Positions 59,584 to 64,000 of a DNA stretch of 64,000 nt are shown here, piece after piece. The DNA is from Ruegeria sp. A3M17 (lineage in GTDB: Bacteria; Pseudomonadota; Alphaproteobacteria; Rhodobacterales; Rhodobacteraceae): contig NZ_QOCF01000028.1 in the NCBI RefSeq assembly GCF_003318255.1, positions 248,001 to 312,000 of the forward strand. Reading direction: 5' to 3'. Both the position numbers and the translations under genes were made by a program. Each line of letters begins with the position of its first letter. Position 1 is the first letter of the stretch. The notes under the pieces were generated by a model, which saw only the letters and a program-made list of their open reading frames with translations, was not told where the DNA came from and ran no database searches.

Positions 59584-60396
59584 ATGCTACGTAATGCACT
59601 GTTATTGACTTTCGCTCTCGCGCTTCCGGCGGTTACAACTGCGCAAACGGCGAAAAGTTCATCCGGTGGAGGAAGCGCAGATCTTGCCAAGAAGTTGTCC
59701 AACCCAATTGCAGATCTCATCAGCGTTCCATTTCAGTTCAACTACGACGACGGGTACGGAGACGGCTCTGGTAACAAGGGTTTCGTCAATATCCAGCCTG
59801 TGATTCCGATCTCGATCAGCCCGGATTGGAACGTCATATCTCGCACGATCATTCCGCTGGTTGATCAGGATGACATAAGGCCGGGATCGGGCTCGCAAAG
59901 TGGTGTCGGCAACATAATTCAGAGCTTCTTCTTTTCACCAAAGAAACCAACCGCAAACGGCATCGTCTGGGGGGTCGGCCCGGTGTTCCAGCTGCCGACC
60001 GCTTCTGATGACATCTCGCCTGACCAATGGGGGATTGGTCCGACTGGCGTTGTCTTGAAACAAAAAGGACCCTGGACAGTTGGAGGTCTTGCCAACCATA
60101 TCTGGTCCGTGAGCGGCAATTCCGAGAACGGCAAAGTGTCTGCAACGTTCTTGCAACCGTTCCTGGCCTACACGACACCTAAAGCTACGACATTCACGCT
60201 CGACACTGAAAGCACTTATGATTGGGAAGCTGAAGAATGGTCTGTTCCGATCAACTTTGTTGTCTCCCAGGTTGTAAAACTGGGTAAACAACCCGTCCAA
60301 CTGGGGCTTGGTGCGCGCTATTGGGCTGATGCGCCGGACGGTGGTCCCGACGGATGGGGTGCTCGGTTCCAAGTCACATTCTTATTTCCGAAGTGA
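59584..60396 (+). CDS. Outer-membrane beta-barrel-like exported protein
   Basis: The ATG at 59584 has AAAAGGA upstream. The 270-residue product has a signal peptide (about 1-20), then repeated amphipathic strands (WNVISRTIIPLV, GIVWGVGPVFQLPTA, PWTVGGLANHIWSV) and ends FQVTFLFPK, as expected for barrels. It resembles the transporter-like family often found next to DUF1254 proteins. The cargo is unknown. Confidence 0.72.
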   Translation: MLRNALLLTFALALPAVTTAQTAKSSSGGGSADLAKKLSNPIADLISVPFQFNYDDGYGDGSGNKGFVNIQPVIPISISPDWNVISRTIIPLVDQDDIRPGSGSQSGVGNIIQSFFFSPKKPTANGIVWGVGPVFQLPTASDDISPDQWGIGPTGVVLKQKGPWTVGGLANHIWSVSGNSENGKVSATFLQPFLAYTTPKATTFTLDTESTYDWEAEEWSVPINFVVSQVVKLGKQPVQLGLGARYWADAPDGGPDGWGARFQVTFLFPK

Positions 60397-60552
60397 AGGC
60401 AGCGAGCCAGAGCCAGCTAATTGAGGCCAGCTAATTGAAGCCAGCATATTTACGTCGGACGACTGCGATCTGAACAGAAATCCCAATGGGTCTGAAGCCC
60501 GGTGGATAACAAGGAGTCATCTTGCACACAAAGTCAAGAAAAGGGGGCACAG

Positions 60553-61515
60553 GTGAAAAGCGACAGAAAACACTGGGCTATCGTTGGCGCAATTGCGATT
60601 GTGTTTGTAGGGGTTGAGATCGTCTTCGACGACATATTGATCGACAGCACAACGAAGGAAATTACTTCGACCGCCAAAGTGCTGATTGTGCTTGTCTTAG
60701 GCAGTATTTCGGCTTTGGTGTTGACCGGCGTGCTGCGCCGATATCTTGTTTCACAGATCCCTGAACCACATGGAGAGGACGAAACGCTTCACTCCTCTTC
60801 TCGGGCGCTGAGTGTCTTGCCGTTGATCCGCGCTTTGCTGATCACTTTCATTTTTGTCATCTCGGTATTGGTAGTGATGTCGGAGCTTGGCATTAACGTC
60901 GGACCAATGCTGGCAGGAGCAGGTGTCCTCGGACTGGTGCTGGGCATGGGAGCACAAAGCTTGTTGAAGGACATTCTGGCCGGAATATTCTATATCGCAG
61001 ACGATGCCTTCCGTATTGGCGAGTACCTTGAATTTGGTGAAATGCGGGGCACGGTGGAACGTATTTCACTGCGCTCATTGCAGATACGGCATCACAGAGG
61101 CGCGTTGCAAACGGTGCCCTACGGAACCATCGACTCCGTTTCGAACCTGAGCCGGGACTGGGTGATCACCAAGATGGCCTTCCAGTTGCCCCACGATACC
61201 GACATCATGAAGGTCAAACGGATCGTTAAACAGATTTCCGCGGAATTCATGCAGGACCCGGATATCGGCCCCACCATGATAACGCCACTGAAGTTTCAGG
61301 GTATCTACGATATCGATCTCTATGGCCTGACCGTGCGGCTCAAGTTCACCTCAGTCCCCGGCGAACAATTTTATGCCCGCCGCGAGATCTACAGGCGTCT
61401 GAAAGCCGAACTTGAAGCCAATGGCATCGAGTTTGCAAGGCGGTCCGTCAAGGTTGAGAGTTCTGCGGATCAATTTGCTGCGGCGGATGATGAGGATGAC
61501 TTGCAAAGAGCTTAG
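60553..61515 (+). CDS. MscS-family mechanosensitive channel
   Basis: I use the GTG at 60553, with AAGGGGG upstream, over a GTG at 60502 that lacks a ribosome-binding site. The 320-residue protein has three membrane segments and the MscS signature around the pore helix (AGAGVLGLVLGMGAQSLLKDILAGIFYIADDAFRIGEYLEFG) followed by the beta domain. It opens on membrane tension to release solutes during osmotic downshock. The acidic C-terminus (AADDEDDLQRA) is variable. Confidence 0.9.
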   Translation: MKSDRKHWAIVGAIAIVFVGVEIVFDDILIDSTTKEITSTAKVLIVLVLGSISALVLTGVLRRYLVSQIPEPHGEDETLHSSSRALSVLPLIRALLITFIFVISVLVVMSELGINVGPMLAGAGVLGLVLGMGAQSLLKDILAGIFYIADDAFRIGEYLEFGEMRGTVERISLRSLQIRHHRGALQTVPYGTIDSVSNLSRDWVITKMAFQLPHDTDIMKVKRIVKQISAEFMQDPDIGPTMITPLKFQGIYDIDLYGLTVRLKFTSVPGEQFYARREIYRRLKAELEANGIEFARRSVKVESSADQFAAADDEDDLQRA

Positions 61516-61690
61516 ATTTCAGAAGATTCGATCCCGCTAGTCTTTTTGCACAATCGGCTGAATACAATCCGTTGGCGCTGTATGATAAATGGGAATGATC
61601 AGGCTGTATTTTCAACGCTCCGCGTATCAACGAAGGTAAGAAGATGTGTTTGGTCATCAACAGGTGGTCCCACAGAATGAGTGTTTGCTA

Positions 61691-62449
61691 ATGAATGAGA
61701 CGCTTTTAACCGCAATTGTCATCATCGCCGGCACTGTCATTGCGATCTTGCTCGTTTACCATGTTTCTCACTGGTTGGTTGGACCCGAACCAGATGCAGT
61801 AACGAAAGAGCTTTCGGGTTCAATTCTCGGCCGGGTGTCGGCGATACACGCATTGATCCTTGGTCTGGTCTTTGCTCAACTCGCTCTGGATTACCGGATT
61901 TTGCAGAGTGATCTGGGGTCTGAAGCGGACACGGTATTGCAGATTGTAACTGACGCAAAACTGCATGCCGGGAAAGGGAGCGAGGACATCATCGACGGTG
62001 CAAAAGACTACATTGATGTGGTGGTGACCCAGGAATGGCCAGAACTTGCTGCGGCAGATGGTAGTATCGGTGCTGGGCGCGATGCCTGGATGAAGGTGTA
62101 TCAGGGTTCTCTCAATCTGGTGTCAGACAGTCCAGTTCAGCAGCGTCTGCATGATAGCCTGGTGGTAAACGCACGCAAGTTGGATCAACTTCGCAGTAAG
62201 AGGTCAAACATTGCCAATCGTTCGAACCAGGCACCGTTCTGGTTCGCTGCAATTGCCGGTCTTGTCATTATTTCCATCAGCTTTTTTGCGTTTGCGCCAT
62301 CGGGTTTAAACATCGTATTTGTGGCTTTGTTCGGCGTTTACAATGGGATTACCTTATTCCTGATTTACTCTTTCGCAAATCCCTATGCGCCTCCGGGCGC
62401 GCTTGAACCGGTTGCGCTGTCGCGCGTGGGAGTGCTTATTGGGCAATAG
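61691..62449 (+). CDS. DUF4239-family membrane protein (bestrophin-like)
   Basis: I use the ATG at 61691; a GTG at 61646 would add 15 residues and has a weak ribosome-binding site as well. The 252-residue protein has N-terminal (about 5-28 and 45-65) and C-terminal hydrophobic segments (about 183-225) around a soluble helical domain. The layout matches the DUF4239/bestrophin-like group, whose function is unknown. It follows the MscS gene by about 175 bp. Confidence 0.75.
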   Translation: MNETLLTAIVIIAGTVIAILLVYHVSHWLVGPEPDAVTKELSGSILGRVSAIHALILGLVFAQLALDYRILQSDLGSEADTVLQIVTDAKLHAGKGSEDIIDGAKDYIDVVVTQEWPELAAADGSIGAGRDAWMKVYQGSLNLVSDSPVQQRLHDSLVVNARKLDQLRSKRSNIANRSNQAPFWFAAIAGLVIISISFFAFAPSGLNIVFVALFGVYNGITLFLIYSFANPYAPPGALEPVALSRVGVLIGQ

Positions 62450-62790
62450 TTTGTTGCCTCATGTCAGATTTAACTAATGGTGCAATAAACTGATGGCGTT
62501 AGTTTGTATGGCAAACGGATCGCAATTACAGGGCGGAGTTCTGATGCAAAGATTTTTTCAAGCAGAATACTGTTCTGATTTTCATCCAATGAGTAGGTGA
62601 AAACAGGGTCAGCTCAAGCATTTTTGAGCTCCAACCACCTGGTTTTGGCTATCAATTTGGCTTCAGGTTGAAGACCAACAGGACGATTTCTAAGTTTTTG
62701 ACGGCTCCCAGAGAGCCGGCGGCACAATCAATTTTCCAGGCAATCGACGGAATACTTGCGCTCCTAAAAATGACGAACAAAACTTCGTTT
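62450..62790. other. Intergenic region without recognised gene
   Basis: About 340 bp. An inverted repeat GCTCAA/TTGAGC (about 62613-62630) with a T-rich loop could act as a weak terminator for one of the convergent genes. Confidence 0.35.
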
Positions 62791-63180
62791 TTACTGTTCG
62801 CAATGGCTACGAGCCACGTCCACCGGCAAATGCTCCCCTACAGATAACTCATTCAAGTCAGCGGACCCTTCAGATGGTGTAATACCTGCCGTTTTGGGGT
62901 CCAGGGTGAATTGGACCGCTGACCGACGGTCTGTTGTTTCGCTGGGACCAAATCCCCGCACGACATAAACTTTGGCATTTGGAGATGCTTTTAAGTCAAT
63001 CTGAGCGAAGGAGCCCGCGACACACCAAAATGCCTCCCCACTGAACTTTTCTTCAGCGACGGCTTCATACACAGCACCGTTCACTTTATTCACACTATAC
63101 CCGTCGCGATCAAATGTGCCAGACGACGACACCGTTGGTGTTAGCGAGGTAGTGGCTAGTAATGCAAAGAAGATCTTCAT
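62791..63180 (-). CDS. Small exported hypothetical protein
   Basis: The ATG at 63180 has AGAAGGG upstream; a longer frame from 63273 lacks a signal sequence at its start. The 129-residue product has a signal peptide (about 1-20), a domain with FDRDGYSVNKVNGAVYEAVAEEKFSGEAFWCVAGSFA, and two Cys residues (WCVAG, SHCEQ) that may pair. It resembles small periplasmic proteins in Rhodobacteraceae, but I cannot name a family. Confidence 0.65.
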   Translation of the reverse strand: MKIFFALLATTSLTPTVSSSGTFDRDGYSVNKVNGAVYEAVAEEKFSGEAFWCVAGSFAQIDLKASPNAKVYVVRGFGPSETTDRRSAVQFTLDPKTAGITPSEGSADLNELSVGEHLPVDVARSHCEQ

Positions 63181-63640
63181 TGTAATTGCCCTTCTTTTGT
63201 AAATATTTATCAAATAATAGTGATAGTCACGATTCAAGTCCAAGAGAGAACGCTTGTGAATGCCAGGAGGCAAAACCGCAAACTCTCATCATGAATGAGA
63301 GAGCGACGAGGCAAGTCAGACTGAACCCACCCGTTACACTTGTGACAGCAAGAGTATCGGTTTGCGTTTAGTGTTCTTCCGCAAACACACTGGCTCTAAC
63401 TACACATACCTAAATTGTGCTGAACGGCGGCAATCCACCACTTCTCTGCCGTTTATGCTCTGCGCAGCATTTAGTAATAAGGGCTCGCACAAGACCTTAG
63501 CTGCGAGTTGCTTGGATGGCGGCAGGGCGGGACGAAGGGGGCTTTCGCTGCGGCTGCGCGAGTGTCCGCTTCAGACGCTCAATCCCTTTACAGGCGATGC
63601 CGTATTGACCGACCTTGGTAAGAGCATTACATGCGGCTCT
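63181..63640. other. Region upstream of the trpS leader
   Basis: About 460 bp that hold the promoter for the leader RNA. A candidate promoter is TTGACC (63605-63610) and TACATG (63628-63633) with 17-bp spacing, which places the start site at about 63640. The rest holds no credible gene. Confidence 0.4.
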
Positions 63641-63691
63641 ATGGAAAGCACAAAAATCATCTCGAACTTTTGGTGGCTGGTCTCCTCATAA
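63641..63691 (+). CDS. Trp leader peptide of the trpS attenuator
   Basis: A 16-codon reading frame encodes MESTKIISNFWWLVSS, with tandem Trp codons at 63671-63676 and stop at 63689-63691. No Shine-Dalgarno sequence precedes it, and the likely transcription start falls at or next to its ATG, so a leaderless mRNA start is possible. The Trp codons sit so that a stalled ribosome would cover the segment ahead of the antiterminator. Slow translation would therefore signal shortage of charged tRNA-Trp. Confidence 0.75.
   Translation: MESTKIISNFWWLVSS

Positions 63692-64000
<309 letters not shown>

Overview
The window looks like chromosome from a marine alphaproteobacterium of the Roseobacter group (Rhodobacteraceae). 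The evidence is the gene content: a fbc-type cytochrome bc1 operon, a petP/petR regulator pair, an FMN-riboswitch-controlled type II lumazine synthase, an xseB-ispA-dxs isoprenoid cluster, and an intergenic repeat that I know from this family. The genus cannot be fixed from sequence reading alone.

Region 1 (1-19.5 kb) is mostly core metabolism. It holds petABC (minus strand), a divergent periplasmic cytochrome c, a glutathione transferase, a PaiB-like FMN-binding protein, ribH2 behind an FMN riboswitch, aroC with an HD hydrolase, a DMT exporter and cobO. These are followed by a cupin-AraC regulator with a small membrane protein, ilvE, petPR, an HDAC-like deacylase with xseB-ispA-dxs, bacterioferritin and tRNA-Thr(CGU). 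Region 2 (19.7-23.8 kb) is an arsenic operon of four genes, each overlapping the next by 4 nt: an ArsR-ArsC fusion, GAPDH, ArsJ and ACR3. Region 3 (23.8-41.2 kb) is a surface-polysaccharide locus: UDP-galactopyranose mutase, several glycosyltransferases, a lipid-flippase-like ABC exporter, and rmlA/rmlB without rmlC or rmlD. Its core operon pairs an FdtA-like ketoisomerase and an FdtB-like aminotransferase with an FkbH-like HAD enzyme, a carrier protein, a GNAT-VOC fusion and a glycosyltransferase-FkbM fusion. I infer a dTDP-3-amino-3,6-dideoxyhexose whose amino group receives an unusual acyl group.

Region 4 (41.4-64 kb) is accessory. It opens with the 3' half of a tRNA-Arg(CCU) gene next to a tyrosine integrase, an excisionase-like protein, a divergent XRE repressor and a candidate EVE-HNH modification-dependent nuclease. 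After these come PhoD, a GlxA-type regulator divergent from a homocysteine methyltransferase/flavin monooxygenase/DUF1127/di-haem peroxidase group, an intact IS3-family element, remnants of a transposon end, of an autotransporter and of IS66, two back-to-back AraC-type regulators, a DUF1254 protein with an outer-membrane-like protein, an MscS channel, and a DUF4239 protein.

The strongest regulatory find is at the right edge. A 16-codon reading frame with tandem Trp codons is followed by mutually exclusive antiterminator and terminator hairpins and then by the start of a type II tryptophanyl-tRNA synthetase gene. This has the layout of a ribosome-mediated tryptophan attenuator on an auxiliary synthetase.
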